Assembly: GCF_003996965.1 (NCBI RefSeq)
Contig: NZ_QWDM01000021.1
Coordinates: forward strand, 1 to 64,000
Direction: 5' to 3'
DNA: 64,000 nucleotides
Source of the DNA: Flavobacterium cupreum
GTDB lineage: Bacteria; Bacteroidota; Bacteroidia; Flavobacteriales; Flavobacteriaceae
Below, in pieces: positions 8,668 to 16,906 of this stretch. Position 1 is the stretch's first letter. Each line of letters opens with the position of its first letter. The notes below the pieces were generated by a model, which worked only from the letters and a program-made list of their open reading frames with translations, searched no databases and was not told the origin of the DNA. Position numbers and translations under genes: made by a program.

Positions 8668-9172
8668 AAAGCTTAATTTCAAACAAACTAAAAGAACCTT
8701 CTTTATAATGTTCCGGTAATTCAGCTGTCCATTCTATAGTACTGATGCCTTTGTACTCAAAACCACAGCTTGTGTAATATTGGTTTATTCTTTCGTTGCC
8801 GCTATGGGTATCCAGTCGGATATATTCTTTGCCGTTTTCTTTGGCATACGCCTTAACCCATTCTACGATTTTTTTGACATATGATTGTCCCCTGAATTTT
8901 GGATTCGTGGCAATACGATGAAGGTACACGGCAGGATCTGCAGCAGCTTCTTTCCAGATAATCAAATCGTTGAAAGTAAGCACAAAAGTACAGGCAATTT
9001 CGCCTTCTTCCCTGATTATAAAATGGCGGTTTTCTTCAATCTCCTTTTCGATCAGTGCTTTTTCAAAGCCTCTCCAGCTTTTTGTGTTGACGGTTTTTTG
9101 ATAAGCGGTAGCCTTCTGGTAGATATCGAAAACGGCATCGATATCCTGATTTGTTGTGTTAAAAAATTCCAT
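8666..9172 (-). CDS. GNAT family N-acetyltransferase
   Basis: 168 residues with the GNAT fold. The acetyl-CoA binding region is LHRIATNPKFRGQSYVKKIV (about residues 84-103), a variant of the R/QxxGxG/A loop, followed by helix alpha-3 and the late motif NERINQYYTSCGFEYKG. The N-terminal part (DIDAVFDIYQKATAYQK) resembles GNAT proteins with no fixed substrate. Such enzymes transfer acetyl from acetyl-CoA to an amine; the acceptor cannot be predicted. It appears to be transcribed alone from a TATCTTTG element at 9205-9212. Confidence 0.85.
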   Translation of the reverse strand: MEFFNTTNQDIDAVFDIYQKATAYQKTVNTKSWRGFEKALIEKEIEENRHFIIREEGEIACTFVLTFNDLIIWKEAAADPAVYLHRIATNPKFRGQSYVKKIVEWVKAYAKENGKEYIRLDTHSGNERINQYYTSCGFEYKGISTIEWTAELPEHYKEGSFSLFEIKL

Positions 9173-9204
9173 TAGTTGTAATTATGCTGTAGATGAATCT
9201 ACAC

Positions 9205-9212
9205 CAAAGATA
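9205..9212 (-). promoter_or_regulatory. -7 element upstream of the GNAT gene
   Basis: TATCTTTG on the minus strand matches TAnnTTTG and lies 33 bp before the GNAT start. No convincing -33 TTG is seen at the expected distance, so support is moderate. Confidence 0.4.
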
Positions 9213-9249
9213 AATTTTTAAGAGTTGAAATGCTTTGCCATTGTTGGTT

Positions 9250-10212
9250 TTAACTCTTTTTTTCTTCAATGCTAAGCCATGCTACATTTTGTTCGGCTAT
9301 ATGATCCTGACCAATAATGTCTTTATATAAATCGGGTCTTCGGGCTTTTATATAACGGTATCCTCCGGCCTGAAGGCATTTTTCAGGAGTAAGGATCGCT
9401 GAGGCAAAAGAGTCCTCAAAAGAGCGGCATTCAGTAATGATGTCGCCAAAAGGATCAATAATCATAGCGCATCCGTTTTTCAGCTGGTCGTCGTCCATAC
9501 CGATGGGGTTTGAAAAGACCGCATAAATGGCATTGTCATACGCTCTTGCCGGCAGCCATTTCAGCAGCCAGTCACGGCCTTTCATTCCGTCAAATTCTAT
9601 TCGTAGGGAAGTGCGGTCGGTTTCACGGTTCTTCCAAAGTTCGGGAGCCACAAAGCCGGCGCCCGGCCTCGTAGAAGGGGTACACATGGTCACGTGTGGC
9701 ATGAAGATTATCTGAGCTCCCAGAAGAGCGGTGGCGCGCACATTTTCAATGATATTATTGTCGTAACAAATCAGGATACCGCATTTCCAGCCGCCGATTT
9801 CAAAAATGCAATAAGCGTCTCCCGGAGTGAGATACGGATTGATAAACGGATGCAGCTTTCTGTATTTGGCCACTAAACCATTTTTGTCGACACAGACATA
9901 AGCTTTGAATAAATTGTTATTTTCATCTTTTTCAAAAAGCCCCGCCAATACAATAATGTTATTCTTTTTTGCTATTGCTGTAAGCTTTAGAATGCTGTTG
10001 CCCTCAGGGATGATTTCTGCTACCTCAAGCAGTTGTTCTTTTGATAAATGCCGGGCAAACGTATATCCTGTGACAGAACATTCGTGAAATGCGATTACAT
10101 CACAGTCTTCCTGGGATGCTTTCTCTGAAAGTTTTTCAATTACAGATAAATTGTACTCCTTGTCGCCGCTCCTGTTTTCAAACTGAGCAGTAGCTATTTT
10201 TAGATTTTTCAT
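9250..10212 (-). CDS. Carbon-nitrogen hydrolase (nitrilase superfamily)
   Basis: 320 residues with the complete Glu-Lys-Cys catalytic set of the nitrilase superfamily: E44 (AFHECSVTGY), K119 (KYRKLHPF) and C149 (GILICYDN). These enzymes hydrolyse non-peptide C-N bonds in amides or N-carbamoyl compounds, and less often nitriles. The active-site context is closer to aliphatic amidase/N-carbamoylase types than to NAD synthetase or omega-amidase, but substrate is uncertain. It lies 70 bp downstream of an AraC-type regulator on the same strand, which may control it. Cytoplasmic, with no signal peptide. Confidence 0.88.
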   Translation of the reverse strand: MKNLKIATAQFENRSGDKEYNLSVIEKLSEKASQEDCDVIAFHECSVTGYTFARHLSKEQLLEVAEIIPEGNSILKLTAIAKKNNIIVLAGLFEKDENNNLFKAYVCVDKNGLVAKYRKLHPFINPYLTPGDAYCIFEIGGWKCGILICYDNNIIENVRATALLGAQIIFMPHVTMCTPSTRPGAGFVAPELWKNRETDRTSLRIEFDGMKGRDWLLKWLPARAYDNAIYAVFSNPIGMDDDQLKNGCAMIIDPFGDIITECRSFEDSFASAILTPEKCLQAGGYRYIKARRPDLYKDIIGQDHIAEQNVAWLSIEEKKS

Positions 10213-10235
10213 TTGGTAAACAATTAAGAATAGAC

Positions 10236-10243
10236 CAAAAATA
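10236..10243 (-). promoter_or_regulatory. -7 element upstream of the nitrilase-family gene
   Basis: TATTTTTG on the minus strand, 24 bp before the start. A TTTG at 10270-10273 is 26 bp away, slightly beyond the usual spacing. It suggests that the hydrolase has its own promoter despite the short gap to the regulator gene. Confidence 0.4.
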
Positions 10244-10282
10244 GCACGACAGGTACTTTAGAAATTGTACAAAACCGACATT

Positions 10283-11110
10283 TTAAAGAGTATTTTTCGG
10301 GAAGGTTTCAATGAAATTATTGGTTAGCTTTTCGGTATGATACAGGTACTCCCGTGGTGTTATTCCCGTATGTTTTTTGAATTCCCGTATTAAATGGGAC
10401 TGGTCCGAAAAACCGGCTTCATAAGAAAGTGAGGTGAGCGAGGTAGTATCCGTTTTGTTTTTCAAAAGCCCTAAAAAATGATGCAGTTTTATTATGTTAG
10501 CGAATTGTTTCGGATTTAATCCAACGCCCTCGGTAAATTTTCTTTCGATATGTCTTTCCGTATAACCTGTGTAAGTCACTAATTGACTGATAGTAAGCTG
10601 GCCGTTGTTTTTGAGAATAAAATCTAGTGAGGCATTTGTGATTAACTGGCTGGTTTTGGGTTTTTTTGCTTCAATCCGTTTAAAAAATTGATTTAACAGT
10701 CGTAATCTCCCCTGAATTGTGGCCTGTTCCGCTAATTTTTCCTCCAATTCCAAACCTTTGCTGCCCAATACGGCATCAATAGTAATAATAGCATCGCGAA
10801 ATGCACTGCCGGAAATTCCCAATAGCTGGTTGATGCCATTAGGCTGAAAAACAACAATAACAATCAGCATTCCGTTGTCCGAATAAATATTTTTAAAACC
10901 GTCTGGCTGTCCGTATAAAAAAGAACCGGGCAGGTAATTTTGTGTTTCGGAATTGCTTAATCCGGAGATCAGTTTGCTCTTTTGTGAAAATACGATACCG
11001 GTATTGCCATCAGAAAAAAAGCGGAGTTGCTGCGAAGTGCTGTTGTTGTTCTCTAAAAAAAGATAATGTTTTATATAAGCTGATAATTCCTTGGGAGGCA
11101 AAACTTGCAT
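10283..11110 (-). CDS. AraC family transcriptional regulator
   Basis: 275 residues. The N-terminal part (LPPKELSAYIKHYLFLE, FFSDGNTGIVFSQ) fits the DUF6597-type sensor found in many Bacteroidota AraC proteins. The C-terminal 100 residues hold the two-helix-turn-helix AraC domain (LTISQLVTYTGYTERHIERK, SLSYEAGFSDQSHLIREF, HTGITPREYLY). It probably activates a nearby gene, with the C-N hydrolase immediately downstream the natural candidate. The ligand is unknown. Confidence 0.9.
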   Translation of the reverse strand: MQVLPPKELSAYIKHYLFLENNNSTSQQLRFFSDGNTGIVFSQKSKLISGLSNSETQNYLPGSFLYGQPDGFKNIYSDNGMLIVIVVFQPNGINQLLGISGSAFRDAIITIDAVLGSKGLELEEKLAEQATIQGRLRLLNQFFKRIEAKKPKTSQLITNASLDFILKNNGQLTISQLVTYTGYTERHIERKFTEGVGLNPKQFANIIKLHHFLGLLKNKTDTTSLTSLSYEAGFSDQSHLIREFKKHTGITPREYLYHTEKLTNNFIETFPKNTL

Positions 11111-11290
11111 AGTCTGTATGGGTATTCCCCTATGTTAGTAGCAGCACGGGAAAGTAAAATTAAATATATTTTTTGAGAATTCTTCTGGGTGCTCCGATTT
11201 GTTAGGGTGGGGCGCTTTATAAAAGCTATTATTTTTTTATAAAGATCAATAGTTGTCTTATTTTGACAGACTTATGACTTTTACGGACTA

Positions 11291-11318
11291 TTTGCTTTTT
11301 TGTGTTACTTTATTTTTG
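11291..11318 (+). promoter_or_regulatory. Promoter of the 35-residue membrane ORF
   Basis: TTTG at 11291-11294 and TATTTTTG at 11311-11318 match the flavobacterial -33/-7 pattern with 16 bp between. The predicted start site near 11325 lies about 11 nt before the ATG at 11336. Confidence 0.5.
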
Positions 11319-11335
11319 TCCTATAAATCAACACT

Positions 11336-11443
11336 ATGGAAGATCTGGATAAAATGGAAATCATCCGTGACAATCGTGTTTCAAGATTGCTATGGTTTGT
11401 TCTTGGAGCTATTTCCTCTTTTTTGATACATTTACTGTTTTAA
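11336..11443 (+). CDS. 35-residue single-pass membrane peptide
   Basis: ATG at 11336 gives a charged N-terminus (MEDLDKMEIIRDNRVSR) followed by one hydrophobic segment (LLWFVLGAISSFLIHLLF) running to the C-terminus, with TAA at 11441-11443. This is typical of a small tail-anchored membrane protein. The match to a promoter motif just upstream supports expression. It converges with the SGNH gene ending at 11478. No family is recognised. Confidence 0.55.
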   Translation: MEDLDKMEIIRDNRVSRLLWFVLGAISSFLIHLLF

Positions 11444-11477
11444 GGTACTTATGAAAAATACACAGCAGCATAAACTA

Positions 11478-12230
11478 TTAATTTTGAAGCACCGTTTTTA
11501 CCTTCGGCAATAGTCTCTCTGTGAATAATTTATAAGCACTTTCAGACGGATGCAGGCCATCTCCGGCTACCAGCGCGGGATTAAGAAGCCCCTGACGTGT
11601 AATGTCGGTAATCGAAACAAAAACAACATTGTTACTCATGCAATATTGCTCTGCAAACATATTGTATTTGTTTATTTCTGCAGTTATTTTTTCGCCCTGG
11701 CCTTCCATCTGGACTTTACCAAACGGAGTATAGGCATAATCCGGAATAGAAATAACAATTACATTTTTTTTATTGCCTTTGGCCAGCGCAATCGCTTTGG
11801 TAACCAACTCCGGAAATTCTTTTTCATAGATCGAAAAATTTCTGCCCTGGTATTGATTGTTTACGCCTATTAGCAATGTGACCAGATCGTAGTTCGATTT
11901 TGGATTTTGTGCTTTTATTTCGGAAATTAAATTAGTAGTAGTCCAGCCGGTTTTGGCAATGACGTCCAGTGAAATGCTTTTTTGAGGATAAAGGGCTTTA
12001 AGGCTTGCTTTGAGCTGTTCGGGATATCGGCAGGTTTCGCACACACTCTGACCAATGGTATAACTGTCTCCCAGAGCCAGATAATTAATTGAATTGACAA
12101 CAGGAGTGACCGGAATTGTTGCAGGAGGTACAATTATAAAGTTGTTTTGTGAAGACATTTCATCAGAACTGCAGCTCATAAGGAAAATTGAAAATAAAAC
12201 AATAACTATTTGTTTGAACTCTGTTGCCAT
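11478..12230 (-). CDS. SGNH/GDSL hydrolase lipoprotein
   Basis: 250 residues with a lipoprotein signal ending at C20 (FLMSCSSDE). The SGNH catalytic blocks are present: block I with Ser56 (ALGDSYTIG), Gly in block II near residue 95, Asn124 in block III (LIGVNNQ), and Asp224/His227 in block V (DGLHPS). It is thus an esterase, lipase or acyl-hydrolase attached to the outer membrane or periplasmic face. The ATG at 12230 gives a few polar residues before the signal core. No operon partner is close in frame and strand, and the substrate cannot be predicted. Confidence 0.9.
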   Translation of the reverse strand: MATEFKQIVIVLFSIFLMSCSSDEMSSQNNFIIVPPATIPVTPVVNSINYLALGDSYTIGQSVCETCRYPEQLKASLKALYPQKSISLDVIAKTGWTTTNLISEIKAQNPKSNYDLVTLLIGVNNQYQGRNFSIYEKEFPELVTKAIALAKGNKKNVIVISIPDYAYTPFGKVQMEGQGEKITAEINKYNMFAEQYCMSNNVVFVSITDITRQGLLNPALVAGDGLHPSESAYKLFTERLLPKVKTVLQN

Positions 12231-12292
12231 AATTTGGTTAAATTAAGTTGGAATGCTAAACAAATAGTTACGTTAAAAAGGCAGTTTTGGTT

Positions 12293-13075
12293 TTACACCA
12301 TTTCTGCTTTCATCAGGATTTCTTCTTCAATGGCATTCCAGAGACCAATTCTTTTTTCTAATGCTAAAATTGAAATTTCTTCCACCTCTTTCCATTTTTG
12401 GGCATCTTCTTCGCAAAGATCCGTAATCATTTGCATCGCCATTGGTCCGTGTTCGTCTGCATCAAGTTCGATATGTCTTTCAAAATAATAAAGCAATTTG
12501 CTTAAATCGGTTTCCGGCAGGTTTTTCTGGAAATTTTTAAGGATTTCAGTAAACATACCCGGAATGAGGTCTTCTCTTCCGAAAGTAAAAGCAGCAGCAA
12601 TTTCGTGTGGTTTCCCCTGTTCGATAACCCTGAAAGTAAAATCTAAAAAGGACTTTACATCAGGATGAAGCGTACTTTGCTTGATGGCAACAAAGATATT
12701 ATGAAGCGAATGTACTTGAGACAAAAAGGCCTTGATACCGTTGGTATCTGCTCCGCAATCCTCCATAGCTTCCAGATACATCTCGTAATGGCTTTGTCTC
12801 CTTCCGTCAATTGTTAAATCGGTTTCTTCGGCCAGGACAATTTCGTTGATTAAATATCTCGTCTCCGGATTTTTTGTCGCAAACCAGGGTGTTGTAGTAC
12901 AGGTAAGTTTAGCCTGCAATGCCTTTAATAATGACATAAAATCCCAAACAGCAAAAACATGGTTTTCCAAAAAACTATGTAAATCATCTATACTTTGTAT
13001 TTTATTATATAGTGAATGTTGTAAAAGCTGATCTTTTTGGGGTTGAATGCTATTATTTATACTTTCAATATTCAT
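12293..13075 (-). CDS. DUF3050 domain protein (haem-oxygenase-like fold)
   Basis: 260 residues recognised as the DUF3050 family by the N-terminus (LLQHSLYNKIQSIDDLHSFLENHVFAVWDFMSLLK in outline), the TPWF motif near residue 62 and the paired Glu/His residues (NEIVLAEETD; HIELDADEHGPMA) that could bind metal in a haem-oxygenase-like helical fold. Function of the family is not known to me. Soluble and mostly helical. It is a lone minus-strand gene with a TATCTTTG element at 13093-13100. Confidence 0.8.
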   Translation of the reverse strand: MNIESINNSIQPQKDQLLQHSLYNKIQSIDDLHSFLENHVFAVWDFMSLLKALQAKLTCTTTPWFATKNPETRYLINEIVLAEETDLTIDGRRQSHYEMYLEAMEDCGADTNGIKAFLSQVHSLHNIFVAIKQSTLHPDVKSFLDFTFRVIEQGKPHEIAAAFTFGREDLIPGMFTEILKNFQKNLPETDLSKLLYYFERHIELDADEHGPMAMQMITDLCEEDAQKWKEVEEISILALEKRIGLWNAIEEEILMKAEMV

Positions 13076-13092
13076 TTTCGTAAATTTTGAGG

Positions 13093-13100
13093 CAAAGATA
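13093..13100 (-). promoter_or_regulatory. -7 element upstream of the DUF3050 gene
   Basis: TATCTTTG on the minus strand, 18 bp before the start codon, matches TAnnTTTG. It would give a short leader. Confidence 0.4.
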
Positions 13101-13161
13101 AAAAGCTTCCCGTTACCAAGAAGCTTTTTTATATTGATTTTGTATATATATTAATAGTTGA

Positions 13162-14343
13162 TTACGATTTAAATGCTGGAATTCCAGTTACATCCATTCC
13201 CGTAATTAATAAATGAATATCATGTGTGCCTTCATAGGTAATCACACTTTCGAGATTCATCATGTGACGCATAATCGAATATTCGCCTGTAATTCCCATT
13301 CCGCCCAGCATTTGTCTGGCTTCACGGGCGATATGAATAGCCATATCAACATTGTTTCTTTTGGCCATCGAAATCTGTGCAGTCGTTGCTTTTCCTTCAT
13401 TTCTTAAAACGCCTAAACGCCAGGTTAGCAATTGTGCTTTTGTAATTTCGGTAATCATTTCGGCTAATTTTTTTTGCTGTAACTGAGTTCCCGCAATTGG
13501 TTTTCCAAACTGAATACGTTCTTTAGCATAACGAAGTGCTGTATCGTAACAGTCCATTGCTGCTCCGATTGCTCCCCAGGCGATTCCGTATCTCGCTGAA
13601 TCTAAACAGCCAAGAGGTGCTCCCAAACCAGATTTGTTAGGCAAAAGATTTTCTTTAGGAACTTTTACATTGTCAAAAATCAGCTCTCCTGTTGAGGAGG
13701 CGCGAAGAGACCATTTATTATGTGTTTCGGGAGTAGAAAAACCTTCCATACCGCGTTCTACAATTAAACCATGGATTCTGCCGGTTTCATCTTTGGCCCA
13801 TACAACTGCAATATCAGCAAACGGAGCATTCGAAATCCACATTTTGGCACCATTTAAAAGGTAATGGTCACCCATGTCTTTAAAATTGGTGATCATGCTC
13901 CCCGGATCAGAACCGTGGTCAGGTTCTGTAAGGCCAAAACATCCCATAAATTCACCGGTTGCCAGTTTTGGCAGGTATTTCATTCTTTGTTCTTCGTTTC
14001 CGTATTTCCAGATTGGATACATTACTAAGGAAGACTGCACAGATGAAGTGGATCGCACACCCGAATCACCGCGCTCAATTTCCTGCATGATCAGGCCATA
14101 AGAAATCTGGTCTAATCCTGCTCCGCCATATTCTTCAGGAATATACGGTCCGAAACCACCAATTTCTCCAAGCCCTTTAATAATTTGTTTCGGGAACTCT
14201 GCTTTTTGAGCATATTCTTCTATAATAGGAGAAACTTCTCTTTTTACCCATGCACGTGCAGAATCACGAACCAATTTGTGTTCGTCTGTCAATAAATCGT
14301 CAAGGTTGTAATAATCCGGGGCCTGAAATAAGTCTGGTTTCAT
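13162..14343 (-). CDS. Acyl-CoA dehydrogenase, glutaryl-CoA dehydrogenase-like
   Basis: 393 residues covering the whole acyl-CoA dehydrogenase fold. Signatures are GCFGLTEPDHGSDPGSM (FAD/substrate binding), MWISNAPFADIAVVWAK, QMLGGMGITGEYSIMRHMMN and SVITYEGTHDIH. The catalytic base is Glu of YEGTHDI near residue 371, the position used in glutaryl-CoA dehydrogenases. The enzyme oxidises an acyl-CoA at the alpha-beta bond with FAD, passing electrons to ETF; if glutaryl-CoA-specific it would also decarboxylate to crotonyl-CoA in lysine/tryptophan breakdown. Monocistronic, with a promoter at 14364. Confidence 0.9.
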   Translation of the reverse strand: MKPDLFQAPDYYNLDDLLTDEHKLVRDSARAWVKREVSPIIEEYAQKAEFPKQIIKGLGEIGGFGPYIPEEYGGAGLDQISYGLIMQEIERGDSGVRSTSSVQSSLVMYPIWKYGNEEQRMKYLPKLATGEFMGCFGLTEPDHGSDPGSMITNFKDMGDHYLLNGAKMWISNAPFADIAVVWAKDETGRIHGLIVERGMEGFSTPETHNKWSLRASSTGELIFDNVKVPKENLLPNKSGLGAPLGCLDSARYGIAWGAIGAAMDCYDTALRYAKERIQFGKPIAGTQLQQKKLAEMITEITKAQLLTWRLGVLRNEGKATTAQISMAKRNNVDMAIHIAREARQMLGGMGITGEYSIMRHMMNLESVITYEGTHDIHLLITGMDVTGIPAFKS

Positions 14344-14363
14344 CTTTAGTTAGTTTTACAAAA

Positions 14364-14396
14364 CAAATTTACGCAATAAAAATATAACAAAACAAA
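14364..14396 (-). promoter_or_regulatory. Promoter of the acyl-CoA dehydrogenase gene
   Basis: On the minus strand, TTTG (14393-14396), 21 bp, then TAAATTTG (14364-14371), 20 bp before the start codon. This is a good match to the flavobacterial consensus. Confidence 0.55.
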
Positions 14397-14481
14397 GGTA
14401 ATTTGTTATATTTTAGCAACATTGAATAAAAATAAATAAGAATAAGACGAATTAAATTTAGTTTATTGGTTATTTATAAAC

Positions 14482-14489
14482 TATTTTTG
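14482..14489 (+). promoter_or_regulatory. -7 element upstream of the TPR/AraC regulator
   Basis: TATTTTTG, 19 bp before the ATG at 14509. A TTG at 14466 is closer than the usual -33 spacing, so only the -7 element is supported. Confidence 0.45.
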
Positions 14490-14508
14490 AGTCCCAAAAA
14501 CAATATAA

Positions 14509-16254
14509 ATGAGGCTGATCATCTCTTTTTTACTTTTTTTTGTCCTGAATAATTCTTTTGCACAACAAAAGAAAGAGTTAACGGAACAAGAATATTTGCT
14601 CTTGCAGGATAAAATACGTTTAAATCTTAACGCAAATAGAGATAGTGCAGCAGTATATGCTTATAAAATGGCCAAATCGGACAATAATAAGCACATGGCT
14701 TTTGCAAATGTTGCATTGGCCTATTTATTTCAATTAAAAGATAACACCGCAAAATCCACAGAAAGATATACACTGGCATTTCAGTACTTAGATAAAATGC
14801 CGGAATCCAGAGATAAGATTCAGCTTAAGTCGTACCTGTACAACTATGGAGGATTGATAGATGCCGCTAAAGGTAACTATAGTGCTGCCCTGGAAAATTA
14901 CCAGAAAGGAATGAAAATTTCAGTTCAGATAGACGATATTATTCAGATTGTAAAATTCAAAAGTAACATTGCTTTTATTAATGATGCGATCGGCAATTAC
15001 CAACTGGCTATAAAAAACTTAAAACAGATCAATGATTTTATAGACAAAAATGAAAGCTTTTATACCAAAGATCAGTTTCATACCATAAAGAGTAATAATA
15101 ATCTTACTCTGGCAGGGTCTTATGAAAGTTGGTATATGAAAAACCAGAGCCAGACCAGATTGCTGGACTCTGCAGCATATTTCTACCAAAAAACAGTTTC
15201 CTATTCTCAAAATCTGCCAATGAATAATATTTCTGCTAAAATAAGTTTAGGGAATGTTTATTATATGAAAAATGATTTTAAGAATGCTGAAAAGACCTAC
15301 TACAATATTATATTTTTTGCGCAACAGAATAATTTTAACAGAGAGCATAAAATTGCAACCTATAATCTGGGTAATTTATATTATGAAATAAAAAAGTATG
15401 ACAAAGCGCTGGTTTTCTTCAAAAAAGTAGATTCTGTTTCGATGGTGGATAACAGAAAAGATGAAAGCTTTTTAAAGTCCAATTACTATCAGGCAAAAAT
15501 TTATAATATAAAGAAAGAACCTGAAATGGCTTTCAAACATTCAAAAATATACCTGGATAATTATGAGAAATCGGAAGCAAAATTAAACAATGAGGCTTTA
15601 GAGGTTAATTACAAATTAGGAACAGGTGATTTGAGCAATGAGATGGTCACTATTCAGAAAAAATATGAAAAGGATGTGTTATTGAATAAGGCACTGAAGG
15701 TTTTTTATGTTTTACTGGTTATTGGAATTGTCTTTTTACTGATTAAAAATATCAGGGATAAAAATAAGGCGCATAAAAAAATGAATGCGCTGATTGAAGA
15801 ATTTAAAGCTAATCTCGAGAAAAAAGAAAATCCTCAGATCGAAATTGCCGCAGTGGAGCAGGAAGAAGACGTATTGCTGAAGAAAGAAAATGCTAATCTG
15901 AGTATCGACGAGGCTAAAGAGAATAAAATTGTAGAAAAACTGCTGGCCTTAGAAAATAAACTGGAATACTTAAATGCTGATTTTACGTTGTCTTACGTCG
16001 CCAAAAAGATAAAGACAAATACCACTTATTTATCTTATGTGGTCAATAAAAGATTTGGAAAATCCTTTGGGGAATATTCTAATGAGCTTAAAATTAATTA
16101 TGTAATCAATGAGATGATTACCAATCATATGTACCGCAAATACTCTACGCAGGCGATTGCAGAGAGTGTAGGTTTTAAGAATGCAGTATCTTTTGCAAAA
16201 TCATTTCGCAAAAGAACTGGAGTATCTCCAGCTCAGTTTGCGAATAATATTTAA
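14509..16254 (+). CDS. Membrane-spanning regulator: periplasmic TPR domain, one helix, AraC-type HTH
   Basis: 581 residues. A signal peptide (residues 1-18, ending FAQQ) is followed by about 370 residues of TPR-type helical repeats (AFANVALAYLFQLKD, SALENYQKGMKISVQ, ATYNLGNLYYEIKKYDKAL). One transmembrane helix lies at about 396-416 (FYVLLVIGIVFLLI), then a charged coiled-coil linker, then an AraC-family HTH (about 480-580: YVAKKIKTNTTYLSYVVN, AIAESVGFKNAVSFAKSF, RTGVSPAQF). The topology puts the TPR sensor in the periplasm and the DNA-binding part in the cytoplasm. It converges on the peptide gene at 16271 with only 16 bp between, so it may regulate or sense the neighbouring exported peptides; this is inference. 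Confidence 0.88.
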   Translation: MRLIISFLLFFVLNNSFAQQKKELTEQEYLLLQDKIRLNLNANRDSAAVYAYKMAKSDNNKHMAFANVALAYLFQLKDNTAKSTERYTLAFQYLDKMPESRDKIQLKSYLYNYGGLIDAAKGNYSAALENYQKGMKISVQIDDIIQIVKFKSNIAFINDAIGNYQLAIKNLKQINDFIDKNESFYTKDQFHTIKSNNNLTLAGSYESWYMKNQSQTRLLDSAAYFYQKTVSYSQNLPMNNISAKISLGNVYYMKNDFKNAEKTYYNIIFFAQQNNFNREHKIATYNLGNLYYEIKKYDKALVFFKKVDSVSMVDNRKDESFLKSNYYQAKIYNIKKEPEMAFKHSKIYLDNYEKSEAKLNNEALEVNYKLGTGDLSNEMVTIQKKYEKDVLLNKALKVFYVLLVIGIVFLLIKNIRDKNKAHKKMNALIEEFKANLEKKENPQIEIAAVEQEEDVLLKKENANLSIDEAKENKIVEKLLALENKLEYLNADFTLSYVAKKIKTNTTYLSYVVNKRFGKSFGEYSNELKINYVINEMITNHMYRKYSTQAIAESVGFKNAVSFAKSFRKRTGVSPAQFANNI

Positions 16255-16270
16255 TTTTTTCGGGGAAATC

Positions 16271-16465
16271 TTAGCCGTTTCCATTTCCGTTGCCGGTACC
16301 TCCGCCGCCTCTGATAGGGTCTTTTCCATCAATCGGATCTTCGCCCGTAGGATCCTCTCCGCCAGTTGTACCATCACCACCGCGAACCATTTTTTGTTGG
16401 TTTCTGGTTATTTTTTCAGCTTTAAAATCTTCGAATGTTAACTTTTTACTTTCCATAATATTCAT
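16271..16465 (-). CDS. GG-leader peptide precursor, Cys-less Gly/Asp/Pro-rich core
   Basis: 64 residues. The leader (about residues 1-30) contains ESKKLTFEDFKAEKITRNQQ and ends KMVRGG, a double-glycine type leader. The core is DGTTGGEDPTGEDPIDGKDP followed by Gly/Asn repeats, with no Cys and no aromatic residue. Such precursors are recognised and cut after GG by C39 peptidase exporters, and one is encoded 3 kb away. It pairs with a similar gene just upstream (16501-16647). An internal ATG four codons in (MESKKL) is an alternative start. The core looks too flexible for a pore-forming bacteriocin; its role is unknown. Confidence 0.7.
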   Translation of the reverse strand: MNIMESKKLTFEDFKAEKITRNQQKMVRGGDGTTGGEDPTGEDPIDGKDPIRGGGGTGNGNGNG

Positions 16466-16500
16466 TTATTAAAGTTATGCTTTTTATCTGTTTATTTTAA

Positions 16501-16647
16501 TTATCCATTTCCATTATTATTACCTCCTGAACCTCGAACCGGATCTTTTTCCTCCTCGGGAATATTCCCTCCAAGTACTTTTTTTTGCTGATTTGCTGAT
16601 AATTTTTCTGCGTCAAAATCTTCGAATTTTAATTTTTTTTTTGTCAT
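16501..16647 (-). CDS. Second GG-leader peptide precursor, Cys-less
   Basis: A 48-residue ORF from ATG at 16647 to TAA at 16501. The leader MTKKKLKFEDFDAEKLSANQ then QKKVLGG closely matches that of the next gene (FEDF.AEK.....QQK.V.GG). The core NIPEEEKDPVRGSGG plus NNNGNG is likewise Pro/Gly/Asn-rich and Cys-free. The two genes lie 35 bp apart on the same strand and are evident paralogues. It is probably the first gene of a two-gene peptide unit divergent from the VKOR fusion gene at 16907. Confidence 0.65.
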   Translation of the reverse strand: MTKKKLKFEDFDAEKLSANQQKKVLGGNIPEEEKDPVRGSGGNNNGNG

Positions 16648-16906
16648 GTTTTTGTGTGTTATGATTTAACTTTTTCAAAACTAGACAAAAAGCAAAACCC
16701 TTAATCGAGAATGGGCTTTTTGCGATTTTACGCCATGTAAATTTAGTTTAATTTATTGAAATACAAATACTTGAGTGTTTTATTCAGGCTGGTATAATTT
16801 ATAAATTGTATGTGCTATAATTAATAAAAAGTATATACAAAGGCATTTTTTTCAAATAAAAACTACAATATTTGCATCGTAGTTATGATTTAAATGCCAC
16901 GATAAG

